A stretch of 64,000 bases of DNA from Sthenelais limicola (taxonomy: Eukaryota; Annelida; Polychaeta; Phyllodocida; Sigalionidae): contig OW804094.1 of the NCBI GenBank assembly GCA_942159475.1, forward strand, positions 8,749,555 through 8,813,554. Direction: 5' to 3'. The translations under genes were made by a program, and so were the position numbers. A model generated the notes under the pieces. It did no database searches, was not told the DNA's origin, and saw only the letters and a list, made by a program, of their open reading frames with translations. The first letter of the stretch is position 1. Each line of letters opens with the position of its first letter. This document shows positions 22,113 to 33,616 of this stretch, in pieces.

Positions 22113-22346
22113 GGGTCAGATTTTCAGGAAATGCACAATCTACATTTTTCATCCCTCAAATTCTGCTAAATTAGGGTGAAAAGTCATAAATACTGAGTAC
22201 ATATAAGTGTACATTCTGTATTGTATTCATTTAATAAATCTGTTTGGTGGTGTTGAACTGTATTTTGAACCTGTTTTTTGTCTTAAATGTGGGTTATTTG
22301 AGAGGATTGGTGAAGGCGAATTGTACATTTTCTGAAAAACTGACCC
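22113..22346 (+). mobile_element. MITE family B copy
   Basis: GGGTCAGATTTTCAGGAAAT and TTCTGAAAAACTGACCC. The next bases (ACATGCACCAATTTTCAAGA) are family A interior, so this copy probably sits in a degraded family A spanning about 21870-23400. Confidence 0.85.
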
Positions 22347-22433
22347 ACATGCACCAATTTTCAAGACAGTGTATTTAATAAATCCATTCATTTCTAAGGT
22401 CATCCTATTGGGTACACTTAGCTACTTTACTAG

Positions 22434-22713
22434 TGGGTCGGGTTTTCAGAAAATGCACAATTGGCAACTGTACACCTTGAAATAGGACAATAGAAAATGT
22501 ACAATTCACCTTCACCAATCCTCTCAAATAACTCACATTTAAGACAAAAATAAAGTTCAAAATACAGTTCAACCTAGCCAAACAGATTGCTAGAATCAGT
22601 GCAATGCCAAATATACTCGAATTTACCTAGTATTGACCAAATTGCAGCCTAATTTAGCAGAATTTACTAAATGTGTACAGCTGCCAATTGTACATTTTCT
22701 AAAAATCTGACCC
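22434..22713 (-). mobile_element. MITE family B copy with duplicated arm
   Basis: The left end carries GGGTCGGGTTTTCAGAAAAT then GCACAATTGGCAACTGTACA, the arm normally found at the opposite end. After 30 bp the usual left arm starts again (GAAAATGTACAATTCACC). The right end is ordinary (AGCTGCCAATTGTACATTTT, CTGACCC). Confidence 0.75.
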
Positions 22714-22734
22714 ATATATCATTTAAGGACATGA

Positions 22735-23410
22735 ACAGTGTTTAAATAATTACATTGATACATAAACAAAGGAAATATTCTATCATGAAGAACAGAATCA
22801 CACCAGATAAGATAAATACATCAAGCTATAAATTCTATCTGATATCAACATGTAAAATCTTATTTCAATAGAAAACCATCAAAAGGTACTGTAAATCTCA
22901 TACTTATAGGTACTACAAATGTAATATCAAGCATATATTATTCTGCAAATGTCTCGAAACAGTAGTTAAAACAAATGTCATATTCATTTTCTAAATTATC
23001 AGGAAATCTGGGAAGAACAACATGCCAATAGGGTGTGATGACAGATAACATATTCTATACTATATATATTCCCTTTTTCTCCTTTATGTAACTGCACTAT
23101 TGATGATGAGAACTAAAAATTCTATAATAATAATAATAAAAGGTGAAGTCAAGAGTTAACATCAATGAAATAAAAATTGCAGGTAAAATGTAAGTCAGAT
23201 GTGAAATGCTGTCATGCTTTGGCTATTGTACCTGAAGGGAAACATCCTCAACTTCCGGCTGAGTCAGATCAAGCCCTTCTCACTCCGACACAAACATGTT
23301 TTTCAAAATATTGAAATACTCATTAGAATCTGATATCGTTATGTTTTCCATCATTCAAATCCGCTTGATTTCATCTTTTCAGATATGATGATATTTCAAA
23401 GTATTTCCAT
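22735..23410 (+). repeat. Block J, second copy, joined to family A right half
   Basis: GAACAGAATCACACCAGATA, AGAGTTAACATCAATGAAAT and CAGATGTGAAATGCTGTCAT match 19620-19740. After TCTCACTCCGACACAAACAT the family A right half begins (TCATCTTTTCAGATATGATG), as it does after the first copy. Confidence 0.6.
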
Positions 23411-23414
23411 ATAT

Positions 23415-23625
23415 ACGTCAGATTAGCAAAAATTGTACAATTCGCATTCACCAATCCTCTCAAATAACTGAAATTTCAGACGAGAATCAGCTTCAAAATA
23501 CAGTTTAACATAGAAGAACAGATATATTAAACTAAGACAAAAACCAAATATACTCAGATATATTTGGTATCTATTTTTTTCCGCCTAATTTATCAGAATA
23601 TACTCAATTTATAGAGCTGGCAATT
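23415..23625 (-). mobile_element. MITE family B, right end lost at a family A border
   Basis: The copy runs from GTCAGATTAGCAAAAATTGT to AGAGCTGGCAATT, where a family A element begins directly. Confidence 0.65.
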
Positions 23626-24032
23626 GTGATGTGTTCCAGGAAAATGAGTCAAAAGCCGCAAAATTGGTATTTTTTAAAGTGTTTTTTTCATAAGATCACA
23701 TTATTGGAATGTTTTAACTTTTTAAGGGTTGATACCTCATGGTTACATCAATATATGTATCAAATTTCAGGACAATCTATGTAATATATCCTTTAGTTTT
23801 AAAGGTCCTCATATGGACTACATTTAGTTACTTTACAAAATATTGACCCCCAGAAATATTGGAAACTTTTTTTTTAAAAACGAAAACATCAAACTTAAAA
23901 TCTAAAAATACTTATTAGATTATTAGACTGTTTACTATCATTGGAATCGGCTTGATCTCATCTTTTCAAATATAATGATATCTCAAAATCTATTTTTTGC
24001 GACTTATGACTCATTTTCCTGACACACATCAC
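23626..24032 (+). mobile_element. MITE family A, full copy (407 bp)
   Basis: GTGATGTGTTCCAGGAAAAT and TTTTCCTGACACACATCAC. Interior of the GTGACCCCCAGAAATATTGG subfamily (here ATTGACCCCC). Confidence 0.92.
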
Positions 24033-24590
24033 CAATGTGCTTGCTTATTGCTTACCGGTCACTCACCCCAGTAGTTGATTGTCCAGCTGATTGCTGACCA
24101 CCCACATGTCAGTTGTTGATCAACACTATACAGAGGACGTTGACCTGCCTTACTTCATATTGTCATCAACAAAATGATGGCAAAGCTCTGTTATTGTATG
24201 CACTTCCTTATTATTATTCTGGCCATCATTGAATGACTGCTGTTTCCTATTATAGTACAGCACAGGAGTTGAACGGGAGTTCATTTTATTATTTGACAAG
24301 CTGCCATAGACAGGGATGTAGAATTAAACCAATTGGATTTAAACGAATACAAGGGCAGTGTTTGTCCTAATCACAATGATATATGAAAAAACAATGTATG
24401 TTACGCTTATAAAATATTGAAGTCATGTCATAAAAACGGTCACAGAAGGATTACTGAATAAGCAGTTCATTGGGAACTAAATATAAAAAATAGAAATTGT
24501 TTCAATAAAGATTGAAATGATTGAAAGATGAAGGTTTGAATATTGTAATTACCAGATAGAGGAACGTTAAAGGTTTTAAGTTTGATATTT
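24033..24590. other. Non-coding stretch, nothing recognised
   Basis: No frame, family end or tandem repeat that I can support. Confidence 0.5.
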
Positions 24591-24992
24591 GTGATGTGTT
24601 TTAGGAAAATGAGTCATGAGTTTCAAAAAAAAGATTTTGAGATATCATTATATTTGAAAAGATGAGAACAAGCCGATTCCAATTATAGTAAACGGTCTAA
24701 TAATCTAATAAGTATTTCTAGATTTTATGTTTGATACGTTCGTTTTTGAAAAAAAAAAGTTTCCAATATTTCTGGTGGTCAATAAACAGTAAAGAAACCA
24801 AATATACTCCATATGAGAACCTTTAAAATGCAAAGATATATCACATAGATTGTCCTGAGACATCGATTGATATAGCTATACGTGATGAACTCCCCAAAGA
24901 TTAGAACATTCCAATAATATGATTATGTGAAAATAACACTTTGAAAAATATCAATTTCGCGACTTATGACTCATTTTCCTGAACCACATCAC
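24591..24992 (-). mobile_element. MITE family A, full copy (402 bp)
   Basis: GTGATGTGTTTTAGGAAAAT and ATTTTCCTGAACCACATCAC; reverse orientation (GATTTTGAGATATCATTATA follows the left end). Confidence 0.92.
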
Positions 24993-25170
24993 ATAATCAT
25001 TTTGGGAAAGATGAGATCAAGCAAATTCTAATGATAGTAAACAGTTGGAGATCCAATAAGTATTTCTCTATTTTAAGTTTGATATTTTTATCTTTGAAAA
25101 AAAATGTTTTCACTATTTCTTGGTGGTTATTGACTAGTAAAGTAGTTAAATATAATCTATAAGATGACAC
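24993..25170 (-). mobile_element. MITE family A, internal fragment
   Basis: It abuts the previous copy and begins inside the family (GAAAGATGAGATCAAGC), continuing through GTTTGATATTTTTATC. Confidence 0.65.
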
Positions 25171-25215
25171 CGACTTAAAATATAGAAATACGTATTAGGT
25201 ACCCAGAGTTAAATT

Positions 25216-25620
25216 GTGGTGTGTTTCAGGGAAATCAGTCACAAGTCGCAAAATCCATATTTTAAAAATCATTTATTCACAAATTTTCCTTTTTGTAATG
25301 TTTTCATTTTTGGAGTATCTAGTAAGATAGGTCTTATAAATATATGGACTAAATTTCAGGATGGTGTATTAAATATATCTATGCATTTCTAAGATTATCC
25401 TATGGAGCACATTTACCTACTTTACTAGTAATTGTTCACCCAAAAATATAAAAAACTTTTTTCAGAAATAAAAATATCAAACTTTAAATATAGAAATACT
25501 TATTTAATGTCCTTAATGTTTACCACCATTGGAATCGGCTTGATATCCTCTTTTCAAATATAATGGTGTCTCAAAATCTATTTTTTGCGACTTGTGACTC
25601 ATTTTCCTGAAACACGTCAC
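25216..25620 (+). mobile_element. MITE family A, full copy (405 bp), TSD AATT
   Basis: GTGGTGTGTTTCAGGGAAAT and TTTTCCTGAAACACGTCAC, flanked by AATT on both sides. Confidence 0.92.
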
Positions 25621-25627
25621 AATTTGG

Positions 25628-25760
25628 TAGGTTTATCCATGTTACAAACCGCATAAAGCACTCCAAAAATGAAAAGATTCCCAGAAAGACATCTAGTGAA
25701 TGAATAACTTGAAAAAAAACAATCTTGCGACTTGTGACTCATTTCCCTGAAACACATCAC
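25628..25760 (-). mobile_element. MITE family A, right-end fragment
   Basis: TCTTGCGACTTGTGACTCAT and TTCCCTGAAACACATCAC. The left half is absent. Confidence 0.75.
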
Positions 25761-26908
25761 ATTTCACAGACTTTTTTCCCCTTTTTTGTCTTTAGTATTT
25801 GTATGCAGCATATCTTCTGTAAAATGACAGTCGAGGTTATAGACAGGTATGCACAATGTATGATGAAGTTCACATCGTGTCTGAAGGTCGACTTTCTTTT
25901 TTTTTCGCTTGGTAACTTCTGTCAAAGTAGACAGAGAAATTATAGATAATGGGTATATTAGAGTATCTTTGGCATTGTATTTATTAAATGTATCTCTTTT
26001 ATTTCAGCTGCATTTTAAACGTCACTTTCCACTTAAATTTGGATCATTTGGGAAGATTGGTGAAAATTCTAAATTATGGGAAAATTTCAAACATCCATAG
26101 CGTCACAAATATTTATGATAGAATAATGTCATTTACATCAAATGAAAGCTCATTATCTCCTCTATATGGTTTACAATAACCAAATCTCTCAGATTAATAC
26201 TTCCGCCATTATAAGAAGAAACATGTAGAAGGTCATACACAAACACCCCCTAGCGGCAGGATCTGGCTAAAAAATTCAGTGATCCATATCAGATTTTGAT
26301 CACCAGGCATCAATGACCAATCGTGAGAAGTTTGATGCTTTGAACCAAAGGTGCATGATTGTGGCCATTTTGATGCCTTATTCCCCCTACTAGAAGATAA
26401 ATTGCCTACACCGAGATTATCTCGTGTACTGACACCAGACGGCGTTGGCGGTTGGAACTGGAGCCCTCGACATAGTACTATGGTCGACATAACAATGCCG
26501 TAGCATATGCATGCCAAGTATGTATACCATTGGTAAACATTATACATGAACGTCATCTTATTAAAAGCAGCTTAATCATCGAGAAAAACATTCACATTAT
26601 GTTACTAGGTAGACAAAATGATTCCCAAGATGAAATTCCCAAGATGAAATTTTCATACTTCAAGCCCGTTGAAGAATCACTTCCATAGAGATTGGCCTGG
26701 CCGCGCTGCTATTATGTCGACGAAAAAGGCAAAAGTACAGAAGAAAACCGTTGATACGCCTTATACTGGGTGGCGTGCTTGGCAATTTAGGATAGGCGAA
26801 TTGTACATTTTCTGAAACTTGACCCAGATGTTGATTGCGTGTGGAAAGCCCCAGATGGAGGCCTCAGCTGGACCTATGGTTGACCTGCTGACCTCTCATC
26901 ACACAGTT
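25761..26908. other. Non-coding stretch; unplaced 107-codon frame at 26233-26556 (minus)
   Basis: Degraded family B right-half words occur at 25940-26070 (TATTTTAAACGTCA, GAAGATTGGTGAAAATT) and a B end at 26785-26824. The frame at 26233-26556 on the minus strand has one hydrophobic stretch (YLACICYGIVMSTIVLC) but no domain I recognise, and no splice or start evidence; I do not call a gene. Confidence 0.4.
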
Positions 26909-26946
26909 GTGATGTGTTGCCAACAAACGAGTCACAAGTCGCAAAA
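26909..26946 (+). mobile_element. MITE family A, left-end fragment
   Basis: GTGATGTGTTGCCAACAAAC, then GAGTCACAAGTCGCAAAA, is the terminus alone. Confidence 0.7.
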
Positions 26947-26966
26947 TCTTCCCACGTCTTTTATTT

Positions 26967-27376
26967 GTGATGTGTTTTAGGAAAAGGTGTCATAAGTCGC
27001 AAAATTGATATTTTTCAATGTGTTTTTTTCACATCACATAATTGGAATGTTCTAATCTTTGGGGAGTTTATCACTTATTGCTATATCAATCAATGTATCA
27101 AATTTCTGGACAATCTATGTAATTTATCCTTTCGTTATAAAGGTCCTTATATGGACTACATTTAGTTACTTTACTGTTTAGTGACCCACAGAAATATTGG
27201 AAACTTTTTTTTCAAAAACGAAAATATCAAACTTAAAATCTAGAAATACTTATAAGATTATAAGAATGTTTACTATCATTGGAATCAGCTTGATCTCATC
27301 TTTTCAAATAATATTATAATGGTGTCTCAAAATCAATTTTTTGCGACTTATGACTCATTTTCCTGAAAAACATCAC
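26967..27376 (+). mobile_element. MITE family A, full copy (410 bp), TSD ATTT
   Basis: GTGATGTGTTTTAGGAAAAG and TTTTCCTGAAAAACATCAC, flanked by ATTT at 26963-26966 and 27377-27380. Confidence 0.95.
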
Positions 27377-27639
27377 ATTTACAAGTTCTCCTTGCAGGAA
27401 TGCTCTTATTTCTGAGCTATCCAATGCCCCAAGTTGAATAAATGTTGAATAATGTTGAAGTTGTAACATCATCCATTTACTATTGCAAGAGTTTTTTAAA
27501 TTGTTTAAAACCAAAATAAAAATCTTTTTTGTCGGGCAATTTCCCGTATATAGTATAACTCCAATCTGTACATCATGTTAGTAGTTTATTATTGTTATTC
27601 AAATTAGATCAGGCAATCCTGATCCTGAATCCTGAATTA

Positions 27640-27946
27640 TGGGACTGATGGTACAGTGTAAAATCTTTAGAAAACATGGTATGTTCAGCATGGAATATTT
27701 AACAGTAAACGCATGTAAATAGCCATCTGATATAAATGTTTCCATAACATAAGTCTCCATCTTTCCCATCATGCATTTAGTTTTCAAAGATGATTTATAC
27801 AACATATGATATTGCTGAAAATATTTTTACAATTTTCGATACAATTATTGACAAATATTTGTATGTCAGATTTGAACAGAATCCATACCAGCATGCACTG
27901 TAACAGGCATGCTCAATGGCACATGCAAGTCCCACATTCAAATAGG
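27640..27946 (+). mobile_element. MITE family C copy
   Basis: ATTATGGGACTGATGGTACA, GGTATGTTCAGCATGGAATA and the closing GGCACATGCAAGTCCCACA match family C. The left end is degraded. Confidence 0.7.
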
Positions 27947-28065
27947 GACGTTTTAGAAGCCCTGTAGCAAAAACAAAGTCTAGCCAAAATCCTACAAAAT
28001 GTTGGTGAAATGATGAAATGATTGTTGGAAAGGATAGAAAAGAATGGAACAAAAACTAGAATCTT
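27947..28065 (+). repeat. Interspersed repeat family I, fragment
   Basis: GGGACGTTTTAGAAGCCCTG and TAGCAAAAACAAAGTC match family I at 17260-17300. Confidence 0.6.
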
Positions 28066-28662
28066 TAGTTTGGACCGACGTTAGCTGAAAGAGGAGCTTT
28101 GACCATGAAACAGCTCTCTGTCGATCATTTTCTATACGACAGGGTCACCTTTTCATTTCATTTACATTTGATTTAGTTTCAGTCAGATATTTAGGGTCAG
28201 ATGAAAACCGTATTTCGGCAAGCTTTGTATGATTTGATTTATTTGATTTTTCATTTTCCATTAACTCAGCATATGACAAGGCTATTCTCAGGTTAGTTGA
28301 AGAAATACAACTATGTATATCAGTATTTATCTAGGGTTGGATCGTTTCTATCATTTATACATGTAATCAGCTAAAAGGCGTCACACAGACCAACTGTAAC
28401 AGAGGAACAGGTGTTTGGTGATTTACCTCATATAAGTAAGAACACTTAATGACATTTGAGCAGAAATGAAAAGAATCAAGTTTAACGATGATTTTAGTTT
28501 ACTGTGCAACACTCTTACTTGAATTGATTTAATTGAAGTATTCTATTATAAGGCATTAAAAGTCGCTAAAATTGAATTTGTCAAAGTGTTTTGTCCACAA
28601 GATCTGTTTGTCGGAATGTTCTGACCTTTGGAGGGCCATCCGCCATATGAAGCTATAGATAT
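28066..28662. other. Non-coding stretch with a family A fragment at 28560-28658
   Basis: AGTCGCTAAAATTGAATTTG, then CAAAGTGTTTTGTCCACAAG, is an end-less family A piece. Otherwise nothing is recognised. Confidence 0.45.
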
Positions 28663-29062
28663 GTGATGTGTTTCATGAAAATGAGTCATGAGTTGCAAAA
28701 TTGATATTTTTCAAAGTGTTTTTTTACACGATTTCTTTGTTGAAATGTTTTGATCTTTAGAGGGTTTAGCACTTCCATGAATCCATGAAACAAATTTCAG
28801 GATATTGTATGAAATATTTTCTAGTGTTTTGAAGGCCTTTGTATGGAGTATATTTAGTTAATTTACTGGTAATTACCCATCCAGAAACATTTCAAACTTT
28901 ACTTTTCAAAAATAGAAATATCAAAAATAAAATATGGAAATACTTATGAGGTTATTAGTGTTTACTATCATTGGAATCAGCTTGATCTCCTCTTTTCCAA
29001 TATGGTGATATCTCAAATTCCTTATTTTGCGACTTATGACACATTTTCCTGAAACGGATCAC
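28663..29062 (+). mobile_element. MITE family A, full copy (400 bp), TSD ATAT
   Basis: GTGATGTGTTTCATGAAAAT and ATTTTCCTGAAACGGATCAC, flanked by ATAT at 28659-28662 and 29063-29066. It belongs to the subfamily with ACCCATCCAGAAACATT. Confidence 0.95.
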
Positions 29063-29175
29063 ATATCAATGTATGTAATAAATGTCAAGATGGTAAGTAT
29101 TTCTACAGTCATCCTAAGAATAAAGGTAATGGAAGTCTTTTACAAGTCTTTTAAAAGCTCTCTGAAAAGACATTA

Positions 29176-29411
29176 GGGTCAGATTTTCAGAAAATGTACA
29201 ATTCGCAGATCAACCCATTTTGTAAATTCTGCTAAATTGGACCGAGAAATCATCACCATAGGTATATCTGAGTATAATATTTGGTATTGCCTTGATTCAA
29301 ACCGACTGTTTGGTTATGTTGGATAATATTTTGAACCTGATTTTCGTCTTAAATTTTGGTTATTTGGAGAATTGGTGAAGGTGAATTGTACATTTTCTGA
29401 AAATCTGACCC
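29176..29411 (+). mobile_element. MITE family B copy
   Basis: GGGTCAGATTTTCAGAAAAT and ATTTTCTGAAAATCTGACCC are perfect ends. Flanks are ATTA and ATTT. Confidence 0.92.
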
Positions 29412-31200
29412 ATTTTATTCATGGTTTCATAGTTTCAGCAAGGGTTGAAATGGAGACCTTTGAATGTATTTCAGTTGGCATCTCTCTTCTTCATTGTAAC
29501 TATGATATAAGTGGGTCCATTTTGGTTTGAGACATGCTTGCCAGTTGCCAGCCTTCATAATCGCTATCACAGCCACAGGTCAGTGGGTGGTCGCCCATCC
29601 CTGGCCTGTGGTTATCCTGATTAATCAGGCCCAGAAACACTGACAGCTGTGGAGGTTGTGACTTAAGTGACTACATGTGGGATGTCAGAGCCTTCCCTCA
29701 AAGTCACACTATTTTAATTTGATTTGAAAATATTTTATTCAGGACGTAAACATTTCCATACATATAGTACAAATATTCCCAGAATAGCCTGAATGTCTAT
29801 ATTAATCAAATAAGGGTTTCAAGCCTTAAATCCCTATCTTCTCTGAAACCGCTGGCCAGATCTCCAAAATATTTCACATGCACATTGCAAAACATGGTGC
29901 GGAGCCATTCCACTATGTTTATTTAACAAATTAGGGTTGGAAAGGGATTAGAAATGGGTTTACATTGAGCTCCCCCATCCAGGGCCCCCAGCGCAGCCTG
30001 AAAACAAACCTATCAGTGCCCCTACACCAGGTTTCTGGGTCACCCAAAGCATGACGTCATGGGCGGGCACATCATTGCTTCACTACGGGATGGGAGTTGA
30101 TATATTTCCACCGAAGGGAGCATCGTCAGAGTTGAATCTTTGCCTCAGTCTTCAGCACTCTGTGTACAGTGTGTGAAATTATTTTTTTGTTCTTTGCCTG
30201 CTACATTGGCGGGTGAAATCAGATCGAAATACAATAAAGAATACTTGAATTGAATTGAATTGAATTGAATACACATTTCGTTGTAGGCGAATAGCTTATC
30301 CTATAGAGTATATTTTATAGCTAGGCCTACTTTACCAACGATTGGAAATAGAGGTACAAATAATTGCGCAATAATCATATAAAATTAGGAAAGTCAAATA
30401 GATATGTTGCGGTATTTAATACAATTTAAATTGTGTAAAAGGCTTAAATAGTTTTTGAGTAACGAGCATAAGTATTCAGACATAATTTAAGACATTATTT
30501 TGAAATTTCATGTGTGTTTAAAAACACACTGAAAAAATGTATAAAGGACTATTGTACTTTGAATGAGCTCCCTCCTGAGCTCTCCCTCCTCCCCCCCCCC
30601 TTCGGCTGCCCTCCGTCATCTCCTTCTTATTATTTATGCTCCCAAATTGAATGAGAAATGTGTATAGTAATCTACTTTGTATACTTGTTAGGATAATACG
30701 AAAACCCCTGGTTTAGAAAGCAATCTCGTGGAATATTCCATATTCGATTGTTAACTTGTCTATCAGTGTTAATAATTACTCACAAATGTCAGGTACTAGT
30801 AACAATGTACCACCCATCTCACCTCGACTTTATAGTATTGAATGTATTTTGACAGGTAACCTTTTTCATTCCATTATTTTGTTTCTCGCCTCATCTCACA
30901 CAACTTCATACTTTTCTCTCATGTTTTTCGTTTAAATGTTCTATTAAATAGTAGTGTTATATTGGCTTAATAATGTATATTAAACAAGAAATGGCATGAG
31001 GAAACTAAATACTAAGAAAATCTGATGTTATGTAATATAGTTTAATTCAATACCCCTCAATGAAGCTGGAAAGAAAATCAGGGTGCTACGAAAATCACCC
31101 CTGAGGTGAGAGCGTCATCAATGTAATTACAAGCCTGAATAAAATTCAGTTCAAAAAATGTTATCGTCCAGCATTTCATCTATAAGTTGCACAGTCATAC
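29412..31200. other. Non-coding stretch with retrotransposon-like tails
   Basis: GAATAAAATATTTTCAAATC on the minus strand (about 29723-29745) resembles a retrotransposon 3' end. On the plus strand the segment ending AATACAATAAAGAATACTTG followed by (AATTG)n at 30243-30270 resembles another. No coding remnant was recognised next to them. A C run lies at 30591-30600. Confidence 0.45.
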
Positions 31201-31206
31201 ATACAA

Positions 31207-31550
31207 CAGCTTCGGTGGTGTAGTGGTTAGGATGCTCGCTTGGGAACCCAAAGGTTCTTAGATCGAACCCAAGCAGGGTCAGCTTTTTTCCTCTATGTTG
31301 CCATCTGCCAATCTGAGTTACAGTTCCGCGAATTACACCTCCCCTAGCTACGGTGCGCGTGGCTACAGCGCACCAGGTTACAGGGCAGGCTTTACAGGAC
31401 AAGTGTAGATTTACGGCGGGGTGAATTACACATTTGAAACATGTGTTGCGACATCTGCGCTGTAGTTTTACTTGCCCAACGAGAACAGTGAAGGAGAGAT
31501 GAGGATGTGGGCCCCACTGTCCCACTAGCAAATCCCGTGCGTTGCTAGTT
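31207..31550 (+). repeat. tRNA-derived SINE-like repeat
   Basis: The head has an A-box-like TGGTGTAGTGG and a B-box-like GATCGAACCC spaced as in a tRNA gene (31214-31266), so it could be read by RNA polymerase III. The anticodon arm (CTTGGGAACCCAAAG) does not give a proper 7-base loop, so this is not a functional tRNA. A GC-richer body follows to about 31550. The 126-codon minus-strand frame across it is rejected. Confidence 0.65.
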
Positions 31551-32180
31551 CTAATTAATTACACATTTAGTAAATCTTTGACAAAAAGGGTAAATATAAG
31601 AAGGAGATTGAAAGTTATAGTAACATTCACTCTTATTGATATCACTACGATAATGATCTGATCTGAAGGTGTCATGCTAAGTCAATGATACATCTAGATG
31701 AGAAAAACATGAGATATACCTTGAGCTAATATATTTACTCAATACAGCGCAGACGTTTCATGTCTGAATCAGAAACATTTTACTAAAAACATAGTTTTAA
31801 AAACAAGAAACATAATTATCAGTGGGATCGCGTTGTGCTCTTAGACGTAGACCATTGGGTATTACACTTTCATATTAGTTAAGTTTAACATTAAACAGCA
31901 ATCAACTCTATCTTGTTAACACAGGCCTACTCATAAGGTGTTCTTGTTATATAGTACACTATTATCAAGCTACCCTAAATATAATTTAACATTGAAGGTT
32001 CGTCACTGAGAGGCAACAATCGACAATCAACAACTTCTTGATCTTACAAGCATTCAATTATTCAATTATTTACCAAATCATCAAACAAAAGTTAGATAAT
32101 CCACATACTCAACACACAAATCACATTTCGACTATACCAGAATCAAGAAATGTTTCATAATAATAAGCCTTAGGCAAAAC
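31551..32180. other. Non-coding stretch, nothing recognised
   Basis: AT-rich sequence without long frames or known ends. Confidence 0.5.
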
Positions 32181-32521
32181 AAAAATAGGTGTGTTTCCGA
32201 TTTATCTGGCTGAAAACTAGGTTGGGGGGGGGGGGGGGGTAACTTTGTTTTTTTATTATTTTTTTTGTTTGGAAACCTCCTCCCAGGAACTGAAAAAAAA
32301 TGTCTTTTTCACAACAATAGTTGTTTTGAACATGGGAAATGTGCCTTTTGACAGTTCCAGGTTAGGAAAACCCGTTTTCCTGCTTTTATACGCTTTTTTT
32401 GTCAAAAAATCCAAAAAAAGTAAGATATGATGGGGAAAAAATCAAGTATGGTAAATTTTTTTTTAGGTAGGGTAAGGTTTATCTAGGTAGGGGGGGGGTA
32501 AATCGGAAACACATTTTTTTT
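32181..32521 (+). mobile_element. MITE family G, copy 1
   Basis: AAAAATAGGTGTGTTTCCGA and TAAATCGGAAACACATTTTT are inverted ends. The inverted copy at 38522-38849 shares the interior (ACATGGGAAATGTGCCTTTT, ATGATGGGGAAAAAATC). Confidence 0.85.
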
Positions 32522-32827
32522 CCCCTTAATAGAACCTATAAACCCCAGATCACCATCTAACACTCGTATTTTCTCAGGTAACTTATTCCACAAATCTGTT
32601 AACCTGCCGAGGGTAGTTCTATTGATCTGTTGTTTTCTCTATTTGATCAATTTAATTTTTTTTCTGTGTCCATTAGGCAGCAAATGACCAACATTATCAT
32701 CTACAAAATCACCAGTTCTCCTCAGCAAATTGATGGCTCTTATCTCTCTCCTGAAGGCCAAGGGAAGCAATCTACTTCTCACGTGCATGTTAAACTTCCC
32801 TTCATTGTCATAGGCTCTACCATATAT

Positions 32828-33238
32828 GTCATGTGTTTCAAGAAAATGAGTCATAAGTCGCAAAATTGATATTTTTCAAAGTGTTTTTATTACAAGATCT
32901 CTTTATTGAAATGTTCTGATTTTTAGAGGGTTTAGCACTTAAATAGTCGTATGAATTCATGTAACAAATTTCGGGACATTGTATTAGATGTATCCTTGCG
33001 TTTTGAAGGCCTTCATAATTATGGAGTATATTTAGTTATTCTACTAGTAATTACCCATCCAGAAACATTGCAAACTTTTTTTTCAAAAATGAAAATATCA
33101 AACTTAAGATATAGAAATACATTAGGTGTCCCAGTGTTTACTATCATTGGAACCGGCTTGATCTCCTCTCTTCAAATATGGTGATAGCTCAAAATCCATA
33201 TTTTGAGACTTATGACTCATTTTCCTAAAACGGATCAC
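32828..33238 (+). mobile_element. MITE family A, full copy (411 bp), TSD ATAT
   Basis: GTCATGTGTTTCAAGAAAAT and TTTTCCTAAAACGGATCAC, flanked by ATAT at 32824-32827 and 33239-33242. Confidence 0.95.
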
Positions 33239-33504
33239 ATATGTATGAAGGAAGAGAGGACAAACACAGAGAAAATGGAATATGAGGAGATATGAGCAGA
33301 CAAAAAGACAAAAAACAAAGATGGAGAGAAGAGCGGACAGACGAGAAAATGTGTTACATAATGTTTTGTGGTTAATAAAAATATTTCAATACAAAAAGGA
33401 GAGCAAGGAAGGTGGGGATAGAAAGAAGACCTGGAAATCAGAAAAAGAGGAAAAGAAAGAATAATAAGAAAGTGAAAATAAAAGAGTGTTAAAAAAAGTT
33501 CATT

Positions 33505-33542
33505 TTTAGCGACTTGTGACATATTTTCCTGAAACACGTCAC
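33505..33542 (+). mobile_element. MITE family A, right-end fragment
   Basis: TAGCGACTTGTGACATATTT and TCCTGAAACACGTCAC only. The purine-rich tract at 33243-33480 precedes it; the frames there (33235-33624 minus, 33282-33464 plus) reflect base bias. Confidence 0.65.
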
Positions 33543-33616
33543 ATAGTAGGTATTGATACAAATGGCTCATGAATATCTGAATATAGTCGAGTTTTCCATT
33601 TCGTGCCCATGTTGTA

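Noticed and set aside
26233..26556. 107-codon minus-strand frame as an exon of an unknown gene
   Set aside because: No domain, splice signal or homologous copy can be supported by reading alone.
31214..31280. Functional tRNA gene
   Set aside because: A- and B-box-like words are present, but the anticodon arm does not form a 7-base loop and the acceptor ends do not pair.
31151..31531. 126-codon minus-strand frame
   Set aside because: It spans a tRNA-derived repeat in antisense.
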